Source of the DNA: a virus
Virus record (IMG/VR): IMGVR_UViG_3300046501_000684
Coordinates: 1 to 42,224 of that record
DNA: 42,224 nucleotides
Strand: one strand, 5' to 3'
The translations under genes and the position numbers were made by a program. Positions within the stretch are counted from its first letter, which is position 1; every line of letters begins with the position of its first letter. Below are positions 1 to 8,800 of the stretch, in pieces. Under the pieces are notes generated by a model. The model was not told the origin of the DNA. It saw nothing but the letters and a program-made list of their open reading frames with translations, and ran no database searches.

Positions 1-300
1 TCATACCTCCCTGCAATACCAAGACTGCGCATACAGAACACCATCGACCTCCTCCACGCCACTCAACGTGAAACCGAGCGTTGCCATGCTGGTCAGGCGA
101 GCATCAAGAAGCGGCCGAAGCGGTGGCGCATCACCCGGCCAGGCACCATGCCGCAGAGATGCGGTGCTGGACGTTCTTTTCAGGATGTCCGACGGCGCGC
201 TGGAGAAAATGATATCGCCCTTTACTGGCTCGGTACTGGCGATATCCTTTTTCGATCTGGCGACGCCGCGCTTTCTCATGGGCACAATCAGGAAATGCAT
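1..300 (-). CDS. Hypothetical protein, prophage-associated type
   Basis: A 99-residue soluble, basic protein that I cannot assign to a function. I chose the ATG at 300 (MHFLIVPMRKRG). The frame stays open to a TTG at 357, but that stretch lacks a ribosome binding site. There is no signal peptide, membrane segment or recognisable catalytic motif. It is transcribed away from the PAAR operon. A LexA-box-like sequence (314-329) lies 13 bases upstream of the chosen start, so SOS control is possible. The stop codon is the first three bases of the window, so the gene is complete but its downstream neighbour is not visible. That the gene is real is inferred from the length of the open frame and its composition. 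Confidence 0.55.
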   Translation of the reverse strand: MHFLIVPMRKRGVARSKKDIASTEPVKGDIIFSSAPSDILKRTSSTASLRHGAWPGDAPPLRPLLDARLTSMATLGFTLSGVEEVDGVLYAQSWYCREV

Positions 301-313
301 TTCTTGCTCGATA

Positions 314-329
314 CTGGATAAAAAAACAG
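314..329 (-). promoter_or_regulatory. Possible LexA (SOS) box
   Basis: On the minus strand this reads CTGTTTTTTTATCCAG, which fits the CTGT-N8-CCAG form of known boxes such as those of dinI and uvrD. It has 12 of 16 matches to the ideal CTGTATATATATACAG. It lies just upstream of the 1-300 gene. It is also part of a longer 7-bp inverted repeat (314-320 with 330-336). Confidence 0.35.
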
Positions 330-499
330 TATCCAGAATCAGCCTAATGATTTTCAACGGCGCGCTGATCGGCGGTCAGCGATTCACCTCCTTGACGTAA
401 GCCTGGCATGCGGGCGACTAATGGAAAAATACTCAGTCCGCCCTAGCGAGCGAGTCTGGTACAGTCAGTGCCGAAAATTTCGCTGACAGGAAGTCGTAC

Positions 500-1039
500 A
501 TGGCCAAACCAGCCGCACGTATTACCGATCCGACCAATTGTCCGGTGCCTGGACATGGCACCAAAGCCATCGCCTCCGGATCCTCTGACGTATTCTTCGA
601 CGGGCTTGGAGCCGCCCGCAAAGATGATACCTGCACCTGTGGCAGCGCCTTGATCTCGGGCGTATCGGCTACGGTTTTCATCAATGGGAAAAATGCTGCA
701 TTGGTTGACACTGTCGGTACCCACGGAGACGTCGTAATAGGGGGATCGGGTACGGTGATCATCGGCGATACGCATACCCCCGCACCTTTTATCCCACCCG
801 TCCCTCTTTCTATTCAGAAAGCATACGGACAATCGTTCAGCATCACTGACAGCGAAACAGGCAATCCCTTAGCCTTCCGGGACTATGTCGCGACAATCAA
901 CGGTGTAGAGACAACAGGCATCACCGACGGCAGCGGCATCGCGCACATTAAGACGCCGACACAAGACGCTAAAATTTCGCTTCACATCAAGTTCAACGCT
1001 CCCGCCCGAACGCTTCACGAACTGTCGGAGGAACACTAA
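500..1039 (+). CDS. PAAR-domain protein (T6SS spike tip)
   Basis: A 179-residue protein whose first ~95 residues form a PAAR domain: glycine-rich beta repeats starting MAKPAARITDPTNCPVPGHG, with the typical G-T-V-I-I-G-D end near residue 90. PAAR proteins cap the VgrG spike of type VI secretion systems and carry effectors. The C-terminal ~80 residues (from about SIQKAYGQSFSITD) look like a beta-rich extension with a carboxypeptidase-regulatory-like fold, probably an effector adaptor. The start is set by an AGGAA motif 7 bases before the ATG. The stop overlaps the next start (TAATG), so translation is coupled to the amidase. The PAAR family is clear; the adaptor role of the tail is inference. 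Confidence 0.88.
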   Translation: MAKPAARITDPTNCPVPGHGTKAIASGSSDVFFDGLGAARKDDTCTCGSALISGVSATVFINGKNAALVDTVGTHGDVVIGGSGTVIIGDTHTPAPFIPPVPLSIQKAYGQSFSITDSETGNPLAFRDYVATINGVETTGITDGSGIAHIKTPTQDAKISLHIKFNAPARTLHELSEEH

Positions 1040-1761
1040 TGACCGCCAAGTTTGCAACACAAGCGACTGCACAAGAGATAAAGCCTGGTGAATTCATGTG
1101 CCCGATCCCGATCACCGTGAACGACCGAGCCGCTACACGCGAGGCGATCATTAAAAAAGTCCAGTCGTTGGGTGCAACGTTCACTGAACGCTCCTCGTGG
1201 AAAGCGGTAAAAGGCAAGTCGGACATGGTCATGGATTGGGACTACACCATGATTGCCCTGCACCACGCTGGACGCAGTCATAGCTGCACTCCCGGCGCGG
1301 AACAGATGCAAGAGATCCAGCAAGGCCATCTGAGCCAAAACTATGACGACATCGGCTACCACTACGGGATTGACTGCACTGGGCAGATATTCGAAGGGCG
1401 AGACATTCGATTGCAAGGCTCAAGCGTTTTGAAATTTAATACTGGCTTGATCGGCATTGTTCTGTTGGAAAACCTGACAACACCGGAAGAAGGCGGCGAC
1501 TGGGTTGCTAAAGGCCGCGTAGCCCTTGACCACATCGGCTACAGCACAACAAACGTGATACCAGCCGCTCAAATTGATGCGTTAATGCATTTGATTGAGG
1601 CGCTGAAAAGTGTCTTCATCATCAAGAACTTTGGTGGTCACAGGGAGTACCCTGGACAAGCTTCGGAAGGAAAAATCTGCCCTGGCAACATCGGGATGGA
1701 ATTGGTCAGAAACATCAGAGCCAAAACCAAGCTGATGCCTCCACCAGCGCCGAAAGAATGA
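1039..1761 (+). CDS. N-acetylmuramoyl-L-alanine amidase, probable T6SS effector
   Basis: A 240-residue protein with an Amidase_2/PGRP-type fold. Family zinc ligands are visible: a His pair at 75-76 (ALHHAG), H201 (GGHREYPG) and C214 (KICPGN), with a GYHYGID segment at 106-112 that holds the usual active-site Tyr. It should cut the amide bond between MurNAc and L-Ala of peptidoglycan. There is no signal peptide, as expected for a protein delivered by a secretion machine. The one-base overlap with the PAAR gene (SD GGAGG at 1027-1031) and the four-base overlap with the small secreted or anchored protein downstream make a carrier-toxin-immunity operon the best reading. An endolysin role is less likely, because the prophage has its own lysis genes on the other strand. 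Confidence 0.85.
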   Translation: MTAKFATQATAQEIKPGEFMCPIPITVNDRAATREAIIKKVQSLGATFTERSSWKAVKGKSDMVMDWDYTMIALHHAGRSHSCTPGAEQMQEIQQGHLSQNYDDIGYHYGIDCTGQIFEGRDIRLQGSSVLKFNTGLIGIVLLENLTTPEEGGDWVAKGRVALDHIGYSTTNVIPAAQIDALMHLIEALKSVFIIKNFGGHREYPGQASEGKICPGNIGMELVRNIRAKTKLMPPPAPKE

Positions 1762-2045
1762 AAAAACTATTGGTCGCAGCAACGCTGGCGTTATTGGCTG
1801 TGCTCTATCTCGGCTACTACGAAGCTCTTGAAGATGGTGACATTGAGACGATTCTGTTCATCAAAAAACACCCAACCTTTCAAATGAAGTTCTACAACAT
1901 CCACGCCAATGATGGAGAGATCAGGAAAGTCGAACGCCTCACGGAGGAGGAGCGAAAGTGGATCATCGACTACTGCAGGTATCGACTGGGAATCGAAACA
2001 GACCTGAGAACACAGGACGACGTTGAAACGTGCAGAAAGAAATAG
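1758..2045 (+). CDS. Putative immunity protein for the amidase effector
   Basis: A 95-residue protein with a hydrophobic N-terminus (KKLLVAATLALLAVLYLGYY) that is either a signal peptide or an inner-membrane anchor. A charged domain of ~70 residues with two cysteines follows. It overlaps the amidase by four bases (ATGA), the usual coupling of toxin and immunity genes. A periplasmic or anchored location is where a self-protecting inhibitor of a peptidoglycan amidase would have to act. I do not recognise the family. The immunity role is inferred from position, size and targeting sequence only. Confidence 0.65.
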   Translation: MKKLLVAATLALLAVLYLGYYEALEDGDIETILFIKKHPTFQMKFYNIHANDGEIRKVERLTEEERKWIIDYCRYRLGIETDLRTQDDVETCRKK

Positions 2046-2089
2046 TCAGCTTTAACTGCAAACGCGAAGGGCCATAAGGATGCAAGGAA

Positions 2090-2110
2090 GGCGGCAGGGC
2101 CGCCGGTTTT
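2090..2110 (+). terminator. Rho-independent terminator of the PAAR operon
   Basis: GGCGGC (2090-2095), loop AGG, GCCGCC (2099-2104), then GGTTTT. It lies between the convergent PAAR operon and the phage spanin genes and ends at the Rz stop codon. Confidence 0.7.
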
Positions 2111-2622
2111 CACTTCGGTGTTGAAATTTCTTTGGCGTAGGCCTGACAGGCCGCAAGGGCGATTAGTCCTCGGTCGCCTTCATCGGTGATGGCGACAATT
2201 CGTTGAGCATGCGATGGGTCAAGTCGGGCGCGCGTTCCTCCATGAACCACGCCGCCGGCTTCGGTACCGGCTGGCACTGAGCTGCCACCGGCTGGATCCT
2301 CGGCAAGGAGGACTGACAGCCGCAAATCAGAAGTGGCAAGGCGATCGCGCAGGCGAGCCTGATTGGTTTGAGCATCGGTCAGTTCCTTGTAGTGGGTTTG
2401 TTCGCTGGCCGACAGGCGCTGCTCGAGGGCTAGGCGCTTGTCCTGATCGGCACGCACCTGAGCGGCAGCTGCATTGCTGATGGCGTCCAGGTCGTTCTGA
2501 TGCAGGCCGGCCTGCTCAGAGAGCTGCTTGCCGTAGCGCCAGTCCTGGACCTGCCAGACCCCGCCGGCGGTGATCAGCAGCAGCGCCAGCACCCCGGCCA
2601 ACTTCCACGCCGCGGGACTCAT
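2110..2622 (-). CDS. Rz-like inner-membrane spanin
   Basis: A 170-residue protein with one N-terminal transmembrane helix (about residues 5-27, WKLAGVLALLLITAGGVWQV) and a long, charged, alanine- and glutamine-rich periplasmic helix. This is the classical i-spanin layout (Rz, DUF2514-like). With the Rz1 lipoprotein it would bridge the periplasm and fuse the inner and outer membranes in the last step of lysis. It overlaps the endolysin stop by four bases (ATGA). The separate outer-membrane lipoprotein Rz1 is encoded entirely within it in another frame (2163-2375). It is the last phage gene before the left boundary. Confidence 0.82.
   Translation of the reverse strand: MSPAAWKLAGVLALLLITAGGVWQVQDWRYGKQLSEQAGLHQNDLDAISNAAAAQVRADQDKRLALEQRLSASEQTHYKELTDAQTNQARLRDRLATSDLRLSVLLAEDPAGGSSVPAGTEAGGVVHGGTRARLDPSHAQRIVAITDEGDRGLIALAACQAYAKEISTPK
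2163..2375 (-). CDS. Rz1-like outer-membrane spanin lipoprotein, nested in Rz
   Basis: A 70-residue protein read in a different frame inside the Rz gene. It has a signal peptide ending in a lipobox (LLICGC, lipidated Cys20) and a short proline-containing mature part (PVPKPAAW), as in Rz1 o-spanins. An AAGGA motif lies 8 bases upstream of the ATG. Full nesting of Rz1 in Rz is the lambda arrangement. The signal peptide and lipobox in the second frame are the main proof that this is not a shadow. Confidence 0.8.
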   Translation of the reverse strand: MLKPIRLACAIALPLLICGCQSSLPRIQPVAAQCQPVPKPAAWFMEERAPDLTHRMLNELSPSPMKATED

Positions 2623-3044
2623 GGCACATCCTTGAAGAAGACGTGATGACCGAGCTTCAGCGTCTGTTTCGCTCCCACAGTCCAGGCTGGAGCCCTCGGC
2701 ATGGTGGTCGCGTAGTAGTGCGTGGCGCCGCCGGTGGGATCAGGCGCGGCACCGGACATCACCAGGTCGGTAGCCTTCTGTGCTTGGGTGAACTGTCCGG
2801 CCGGGATTGGCTTCGCGCCGCTGAGGTAGGCGAAGTTCGGGTCGTTCTTGTTCCAGCAGCTGAACTGGTACGGCTTCTGGCACACACCGGCATAGCCCTC
2901 CCCCCACCACGACTTGGCCTTGCCGTCGTTCACGCGGTTGCGGATGGTCCAGGCCACGGCAATTTGGCCGGCCAGGCTTTCGCCTCGCGCCTCACCCCAA
3001 AGGGTTCGGGCGAGGATGTCGCGGTCTTTATCGGTTGCAGTCAT
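2619..3044 (-). CDS. SleB-type cell wall hydrolase (endolysin)
   Basis: A 141-residue Hydrolase_2/SleB-like domain that fills the whole protein. The N-terminal DKDRDILARTLWGEARGE segment carries the family's conserved acidic residue (E18), followed by AVAWTIRNRV and a C-terminal ATHYYA motif. It should cleave peptidoglycan once the holin opens the inner membrane. There is no signal sequence, so it depends on the holin. I chose the ATG at 3044, with GGAG 7 bases upstream, over an adjacent GTG at 3047. It is separated from its holin (29756-30079) by the entire head and tail region. A terminator-like hairpin immediately precedes its ribosome binding site. Confidence 0.85.
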   Translation of the reverse strand: MTATDKDRDILARTLWGEARGESLAGQIAVAWTIRNRVNDGKAKSWWGEGYAGVCQKPYQFSCWNKNDPNFAYLSGAKPIPAGQFTQAQKATDLVMSGAAPDPTGGATHYYATTMPRAPAWTVGAKQTLKLGHHVFFKDVP

Positions 3045-3059
3045 CACTTTTCTCCAGGC

Positions 3060-3085
3060 AAAAAAATACCCGCTCGATGGCGGGT
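3060..3085 (-). terminator. Intra-operon terminator-like hairpin before the endolysin
   Basis: On the minus strand: stem ACCCGC/GCGGGT (3080-3085 with 3068-3073), six-base loop, then TA and seven T. The SD (CTGGAG) and endolysin start follow directly. The same 18-nt stem-loop recurs exactly at 17955-17972. Confidence 0.65.
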
Positions 3086-3103
3086 TGATTCATGTGAGGC
3101 CGG

Positions 3104-3469
3104 TTAAATCGTTTCGACGGTGCTGATTTCTGAATCAGTGACCATTACAGGCACCGCAGGCTCTGAAGGCCAAACAGGCGCAGTTGGCCATGTAGACTGT
3201 GCAGCGACTTTCCCCAGTCCGAATTTGTAAGCCTTCCATGCCTTCAGGCTGACAATCAAAGCAGACTGTTCGGCTTCATCCTCGGCTGTCGCTTCGCCGA
3301 TGGCGATGCCGTAACCGAGCGTGTCAATGCGATCCTGAATCCGCAAGATCAACGCAGCCGCAGCCCCGTTGCGCCTTGCCAGCTCGGATTTCGCGCCGGC
3401 CAGCAGCGCGGCCTGGGCTGCGGCCTGCTTCATTTCTTTGGTGATGAGCTGAGCCCAATCAATGTTCAT
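3104..3469 (-). CDS. Tail fibre assembly chaperone
   Basis: A 121-residue protein. Its C-terminal part has the signature of phage tail assembly chaperones (Phage_tail_APC-like): LKAWKAYKFGLG followed by WPTAPVWPSEP. The N-terminal half is helical and alanine-rich. Such proteins help tail fibres fold and trimerise and lie just downstream of fibre genes, as here. It overlaps the upstream small gene by 11 bases and has a strong GGAGGTGA ribosome binding site. Assignment is from motif and position. Confidence 0.72.
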   Translation of the reverse strand: MNIDWAQLITKEMKQAAAQAALLAGAKSELARRNGAAAALILRIQDRIDTLGYGIAIGEATAEDEAEQSALIVSLKAWKAYKFGLGKVAAQSTWPTAPVWPSEPAVPVMVTDSEISTVETI

Positions 3470-3788
3470 CGGTCACCTCCATTTCTTCCAGCAACGGCCC
3501 CGGGAGAACTACCTCGCCGTCGGGAACGCCCACCAGATCAAAAGGAAAAGCCTGATCGGGGCTGTAATTACGCGGGTTCGGAAGCAGCAGAGTCACTATC
3601 AGCTTGCCGTTTTCGTCGCGCTCTACGTCCTCGACGAACCATTGAGACCCGATTGCCGTAACCGGCAGCGTATCGCCGGTACCCATGCGGGAAAAATCGA
3701 ACGCCTCACCGTTGATGATGAGGGTATCCCCGTTCTTTGTGAGCGCCAGGGTGTCGTCCCGGCGCTGAGGAGATAGTTTTATGATCAT
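3459..3788 (-). CDS. Tail-fibre-associated hypothetical protein
   Basis: A 109-residue acidic protein (MIIKLSPQRRDDTLAL...) of a type that often sits between fibre and fibre-chaperone genes in Pseudomonas prophages. The start is the ATG at 3788, which overlaps the fibre stop (TAATG). The frame runs open to 3905, but that part lies antisense-free inside the fibre gene and has no ribosome binding site. There are no membrane segments. It may be a fibre cofactor or chaperone partner; I see no catalytic motif. Confidence 0.7.
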   Translation of the reverse strand: MIIKLSPQRRDDTLALTKNGDTLIINGEAFDFSRMGTGDTLPVTAIGSQWFVEDVERDENGKLIVTLLLPNPRNYSPDQAFPFDLVGVPDGEVVLPGPLLEEMEVTDEH

Positions 3789-4831
3789 TAGAACCACCGA
3801 CCGATTGCAGTGAGATAAACATCCTTGACGTTGCCTGCTGCCATAGAAATGCTCGACCATATACGCCATGTTGTAGCAGTGGTGGTTACCGTCCGATGGT
3901 AACAACCCATTACAGGCGCAGCATCGTTTCGAGCGACCGCCGAACTAATCATGGGCACAGCTATAAAGGTAGATGGAAAGTTCCAGGTTATTTCAGAGCC
4001 CGCTTGGAACATCGACCCCGTAGATGAAATTACCGCCTGAGGAGCGCCATCAGCTCGAAAGGTACAGATCATTGTGCCGTCAGCGAACTTCACGTACTCG
4101 CCGTTGCTGTTGGAGCCTCGCTCGATCACGGCACCTGTCGGAACACCACTGGCCTGAGACACGGTGCCCAGTACGTTGGTCTTTCCGTAGGCGCCGGCGG
4201 CTTGCAGTGCTGCGATCAATAAAGGCATCGAAGTGACGCCCGTCCCGCCCTGACCAAGGCTGAGCGCGGTGGTGAGCCCGCTCAGCGACGTGATGTCGCT
4301 GTTTGCACCCTTCGCCGCTTTCGCCGTGGCCTGGGCTTGGAGCTTGCCGAAGGCGGCCAAAATGGCGTCGGTGCCGACCACTGGCGTGGCATCGGTGATT
4401 ACCAAGCCGGTCAATACGGTCGACCGAACACCCAGAGCGGTCATGTACTTGTTGGTCGCTCCCTCCGGGAGGCCATCGGCGTTCGTCAGATTCAGCGCGG
4501 CGCGGACCCCATCAGTGGTCGGCGTATTGCCCAGCACCGCGAGCACCCCACCGAACTGGTTGACCAGAGCCCGCAAGGCGTCCGCAGACTCTTTCACGTA
4601 GCCCTGCATTGGCGCCAGCGCGTATAGCCCACCGGCCGCAGTCACGCCTTGATAGACCGGCGCGATCGTCATCGCCGTGTCGCTCGCGATATTGGTGACC
4701 TCATACCACCCGCCGTCCGGCCCACGGAATGCATCACCGACTCGGCCGTTCGAAAGAAAAGCCGTGCTGGTACCGATAACCGCATTGGAATTTTGGGTGA
4801 CAGAGACCGTTCCTGATTTGTACCAGGGCAT
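3788..4831 (-). CDS. Tail fibre protein
   Basis: A 347-residue protein with the build of a trimeric fibre. The N-terminal ~85 residues (WYKSGTVSVTQNSNAVIGTST) form a virion attachment domain. A helical-repeat region with the common phrase LSLGQGGTGVTS follows, and the C-terminal domain (residues ~230-347) carries FADGTMICTF and ends in YLTAIGRWF, typical of receptor-binding tips. It probably binds the host surface. An SD (GGAG, 7 bases) supports the start at 4831. The following genes are its likely assembly factors. The receptor cannot be read from the sequence. Confidence 0.82.
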   Translation of the reverse strand: MPWYKSGTVSVTQNSNAVIGTSTAFLSNGRVGDAFRGPDGGWYEVTNIASDTAMTIAPVYQGVTAAGGLYALAPMQGYVKESADALRALVNQFGGVLAVLGNTPTTDGVRAALNLTNADGLPEGATNKYMTALGVRSTVLTGLVITDATPVVGTDAILAAFGKLQAQATAKAAKGANSDITSLSGLTTALSLGQGGTGVTSMPLLIAALQAAGAYGKTNVLGTVSQASGVPTGAVIERGSNSNGEYVKFADGTMICTFRADGAPQAVISSTGSMFQAGSEITWNFPSTFIAVPMISSAVARNDAAPVMGCYHRTVTTTATTWRIWSSISMAAGNVKDVYLTAIGRWF

Positions 4832-4856
4832 TGAGTATCTCCAGATCTGAAAAGGT

Positions 4857-5519
4857 TCAGGCCAGCAATTTGGCGCAGAGGAAGGGGCGGTGGCCCTGAT
4901 CGGTCCAGGCAGTGGTGGCGAGGCTGTACATCATGATTCGACTGTTGCCGTAGTCGACGCCGAGCGCACACCCACCGCCGGAGGCGTCATTGTGGCAGTT
5001 CATTGCAAACGGATTCAGGGAGATATATTCGCCGGCGCCAAGGGCCTTGTTGATGCCCCAGATGTACCGGCGCCCCACCGTCAGCACCTCGCTCCCGAGA
5101 TACGTCCAGTTGCCGGCCGCGAAGGTGACAACAACTGCGGGGGCACCGCTGTCATAGACAAGCGCACCGTTCTGATCCCACAGCCGCATGCCGTACGCGG
5201 CGGTCCCCATTGATGCCCAGGCGGCCACAAAATACTGACCGCTCAACGTCGCGTTGACGTTTGACGCCTTCATGGTGAAGCCCGTCCAGTTCCCGGGGCC
5301 GCCGGTGAACCAGACCGAAATCGGCACCTGAATACCACCTGACGAGTCGGGCCGGATGAACACCAGAGGAGGATCCTGACTCGTTACCGCCCGAGCAAAC
5401 GTGCCGCTGGCATTGGTGCTGCCGGAGTACGACCCCTTGGTCAACACGCAGAGCCGCGGGGCCTCGGCGTCGATCTGCACAAACGAATTGTCGTTGATGC
5501 TCTGAAAGCCATACGTCAT
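4857..5519 (-). CDS. Putative virion (tail) protein
   Basis: A 220-residue, beta-rich, Gly/Ala/Asn-rich protein (MTYGFQSINDNSFVQIDAEAPRLCVL...). It starts on an ATGA overlap with the gene before it and lies between J and the tail fibre. The composition and position suggest a tail-tip or fibre-associated structural protein. There are no transmembrane segments and I cannot name a domain. It shares style and layout with the upstream 118-residue protein (5516-5872), so the two may form one assembly unit. Confidence 0.68.
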   Translation of the reverse strand: MTYGFQSINDNSFVQIDAEAPRLCVLTKGSYSGSTNASGTFARAVTSQDPPLVFIRPDSSGGIQVPISVWFTGGPGNWTGFTMKASNVNATLSGQYFVAAWASMGTAAYGMRLWDQNGALVYDSGAPAVVVTFAAGNWTYLGSEVLTVGRRYIWGINKALGAGEYISLNPFAMNCHNDASGGGCALGVDYGNSRIMMYSLATTAWTDQGHRPFLCAKLLA

Positions 5520-5872
5520 GTCGAATACCTGATGGCGTAGCCCTTGGCGACGATCCTTGTCTGGCCGGTCGAAGCCCCGGCTGAGGGGTTTTTCGGGCGC
5601 AGAACCACCTGCCCGGAGGACGTGGTGACGTACGGATAGGACTTGGAGTTTCCGAGCCCGTCGTTCTCCGCCGCCTGCACGTCCTGCGACCTGGTAGGGA
5701 TGATCATGAACACGCAGTTGGCCGGGTTGAAGCCGGGAATATTCAGTGTGTAGCTCGGAGTGGTGCCGCTGAAATCAATCACGCCCTGCCAGATCACCTG
5801 ATAGGTGAAGGAGTTGGTGTCCATGGCGAGTTGGCCATTCTCGTCAAAGACACGCAGTCCAAATAAAGCCAT
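5516..5872 (-). CDS. Putative virion protein downstream of J
   Basis: A 118-residue protein beginning MALFGLRVFDENGQLAMDTNSFTY. Short proteins that open with a G-L-x-V-F-D-E-x-G phrase are common just after J in Pseudomonas siphophages and are presumed tail-tip components. It is three bases from the J stop and overlaps the next gene by four. It is beta-rich with no membrane segment or enzyme motif. The function is inferred from context. Confidence 0.68.
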   Translation of the reverse strand: MALFGLRVFDENGQLAMDTNSFTYQVIWQGVIDFSGTTPSYTLNIPGFNPANCVFMIIPTRSQDVQAAENDGLGNSKSYPYVTTSSGQVVLRPKNPSAGASTGQTRIVAKGYAIRYST

Positions 5873-5875
5873 TTA

Positions 5876-8800
5876 TCACCCCAGATAGCCGAGACGGACA
5901 CGCAGCGTGTTGTTGCTGTCGTAGACCGAGACGTTCAGCGCGTTGATCACCAGCCGCCCCTGTCCGGGCACGATACCGTTGATCTCGAGCGTTCCGTCCT
6001 TGTTGAGAATCCAGCCTTGTTGACCGGCGATGTAGTTGGTCGAACTGATGTAACTGCCGATCTTGGCGTTGGTGATCGTGCCGTCGGCGATGAACGCCGA
6101 GTTGATGAACACCTGGCCACCCTGCACCGCAAACGGAACCGAAATGGCGCCGCCGGCAATGGTGTTGACGATGGCGAACCGATCGGCGCTCACCAGAAAC
6201 TGGCTTTGCAGGCCGGCACCGGTGTTCTCGATGCCGAGGCCGATACCGGCCGCAACATATTGTCCGTTCGCTGTGACCTGCATCTTTACCGACCACATGG
6301 TGGACAACTTGCCGTTGGTGTCGGCAAAGGCAGTTGAGGTCTCTTGAATGGCGGCGGTGTTCTCGCCAACCTTCACATTCACCTGAGTGATCGCCGTAGC
6401 AGTGGTTTCCTTTTCGGTAGCTACTACCTGCCGCAGGTCCGTGACGTTGGCCTCGTTTTCCCCCACGGCGGCGGTAAGGGTAGTGATCTTTTGCGCGCTG
6501 GCCAGGTTCTCCGAAGCCCTTACTTTCTCTTCGGTGGCGATCGCCGCCGTGCTCCCCCACTCCTTCAGCGCACCATCCAAATCGCCTTGCCCATCCTCAT
6601 CACGCCAAGAGGCGCGTAATGCCTGGAATGCAGTTGCCTGAGCCGTGACCACCCCATCGAGCTCTGTGATGCTGGTCGTGTTGGTCGCAACCTGCTGCGC
6701 CAATCCACTCACTGACTCGATCGTCTGACCTACGTCCTGCCAGTAAGCGCCGTTTGGTGGCGGTGTGTTGATCGGAACGTTGCCCATCGCCTGATAGATG
6801 CGTTTGCCGGACACCACCAAATCACCGTCAACATAAGTCGCGTCAGGGTCATATCCACTGAGCCCGTCGAGCGCATCAATCTGCGCCTGAAGGCTTGGGA
6901 TCTTGTTGATTTCGTCCAGCAGATCCTGACCCAGCTCCGTCTCGCCGATCTGACCAGCAATCATCTCCAAGATTGCCGCGGCATCCGAGCTCGATTGCCC
7001 CTGCACGCCGATGCCCACCGGATACCACGGACCGATATTGCCGATCCGGTCCACCAGGCGCGCCCAAAAATAGAACGTCACGCCTGCGCGCAAGCCCAGC
7101 ATCGAGAAGTCGCTTTGCGGGTATGACAGGTCAGTCAGCTTCGTGGCCATTTCCAGGCTGGTGGTCGGGCTGTGCCAGATCTCCGTGCGCTGGGTGTCCT
7201 CGGCGCCGGCCGGGAAGCCCCACTTCAGGTAGATGCCGAACAGCAGCGGCGTGGCCGTCAGGTACGACACCGCAGGCGGCAGCCCCTCTTTACCCTTGAG
7301 CTGGGTGAGCATCGAGTTGCGCCAGATCGACGAGATATCGAAGGCGCTCACCGCGCGCACGCGGGCCACGTAGGCGCCGGCATAGATACCGACCACGTCG
7401 ACGCTGGTCATCCCGGTGCGCTGCAGTTTGATCCAGTTGCCGCTGTCCTTGCGCCATTCCACGTCATAGGCAACGGCGCCGTTCACCGCTGGCCAGGTGA
7501 TAGTCATAGTGGCGACGGCAATGCCCTGCGAGACAATCGAGTTGGATGAAACGGTGACGCTGGTCGGTGCCGGAACGACGGTGATTGGAATCACGCTGAT
7601 GGGACGCTCTTCCAGACGCGCACCCGTGTCGATGTAGGCGAACTTGCTCGGCTCGTACTGCAGGGCGCTGATTTCGAAGTCGCCCTCAAGCGTGCGCTTG
7701 GTTCGTAGCACCCGATACAGCGGGATCGCCAGGTCATCGGCATCGAGCGCCCATTGCAGTTGCGCGATCGGCGGCTCGCTGTAGTTGGTGGTTACTGTCA
7801 CGGCTCGGCCGTTGACGCTCTGTACGGTGCGCCCTTCGGCCCGTCCGCCCGGCAGGTTGATGATCAGCCGGTCACCGGCCTTGGCCTGCGTGTCGCGGTC
7901 AAGTGTCACAACGCGCCCGGACGCCGACGAGATACGACCGCCGACCTCCCGCCCCGCCAGCAGCGAGTCGGCCACCGGGATGATGTGGCCCGGCAGCGGG
8001 ATAACGCCCTCCATGCCGGTCTTGAACGACACGGTGCGGTCCTGATTGTTGCTGAGGATCGCCCACTTGCCGCGCCGCTGGGCCTCGGACGCACGGGTGC
8101 AGCCAATGGCACTCAACTCGGTTGGACGATCGCCGTAACGCCGTTGCAGGTTCAGGTCAGCGAACGGAATGACGTCGGTGTCGTAGTTGTTCGCCGGGTT
8201 GTCGTAGCTGACCAGGGCGCGGGTGTAGCGGGTCTTCGCCGAGGCACTACCATAGGAAAACTTCCCCTCGATGACGTTGGCCCGGGTAAACACGTAGTCG
8301 AAGTCCTGTGCGCGCGGCATGTCGGCCTGCATCACCAGTTGGCCCTGCGCCCAGTAGGTCATGCCTCGGTAAATGCCGGCGATATCGCGCAGCAGCGACC
8401 AGGCATCAGCCTTGCCCTGAAGGTTCATGTCGCACAGGAAGCGCGGTTCGGTACCGCCGAGGCCGTTCGGCACCAACTGATCGCAGTACTGCGAAATCCG
8501 GTACAGCTCCCACTTGTCGACCATGAACGACTTGATGCGTTTACCCAGGCCGAAACGATCCTCGGTGCACACGCCGTAAGTGATCCAGGCCGGGTTATTG
8601 GTCCAGGCCTGCTTCATGCTGCCATCCCACGTCCCGGTGTAGGTGCGTGCGATCGGGTCGTAGTTGCTGGGAACCTGCCAGCGGCGCGCCCGGCATTTCA
8701 CGGTGACGGCGGGGATGTTGGTGAACTGCTCGGCGTCGAACTCGATGTAGAGCAGTGCGGTGTTCGGATAGCGCAGCTTGGCGTCGATCACCTCGGTGTA

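Noticed and set aside
1039-1761. Amidase as a second phage endolysin
   Set aside because: It is on the opposite strand from all lysis genes and is translationally coupled to a PAAR gene and a targeted small protein, which fits a secreted effector better.
3789-3905. N-terminal extension of the 3459-3788 gene
   Set aside because: The extra 39 codons are a frame-shifted copy of the fibre gene end. The ATG at 3788 couples to the fibre stop.
5844-6560. Minus-strand 238-codon frame within J
   Set aside because: Almost wholly Arg/His/Gly with frame-shifted J sequence; J covers the region with recognisable domains.
7889-7897. CGTGTCGCG half-site in J as a third copy of the dyad element
   Set aside because: Only one arm is present, with no second arm or centre; expected by chance in GC-rich coding DNA.
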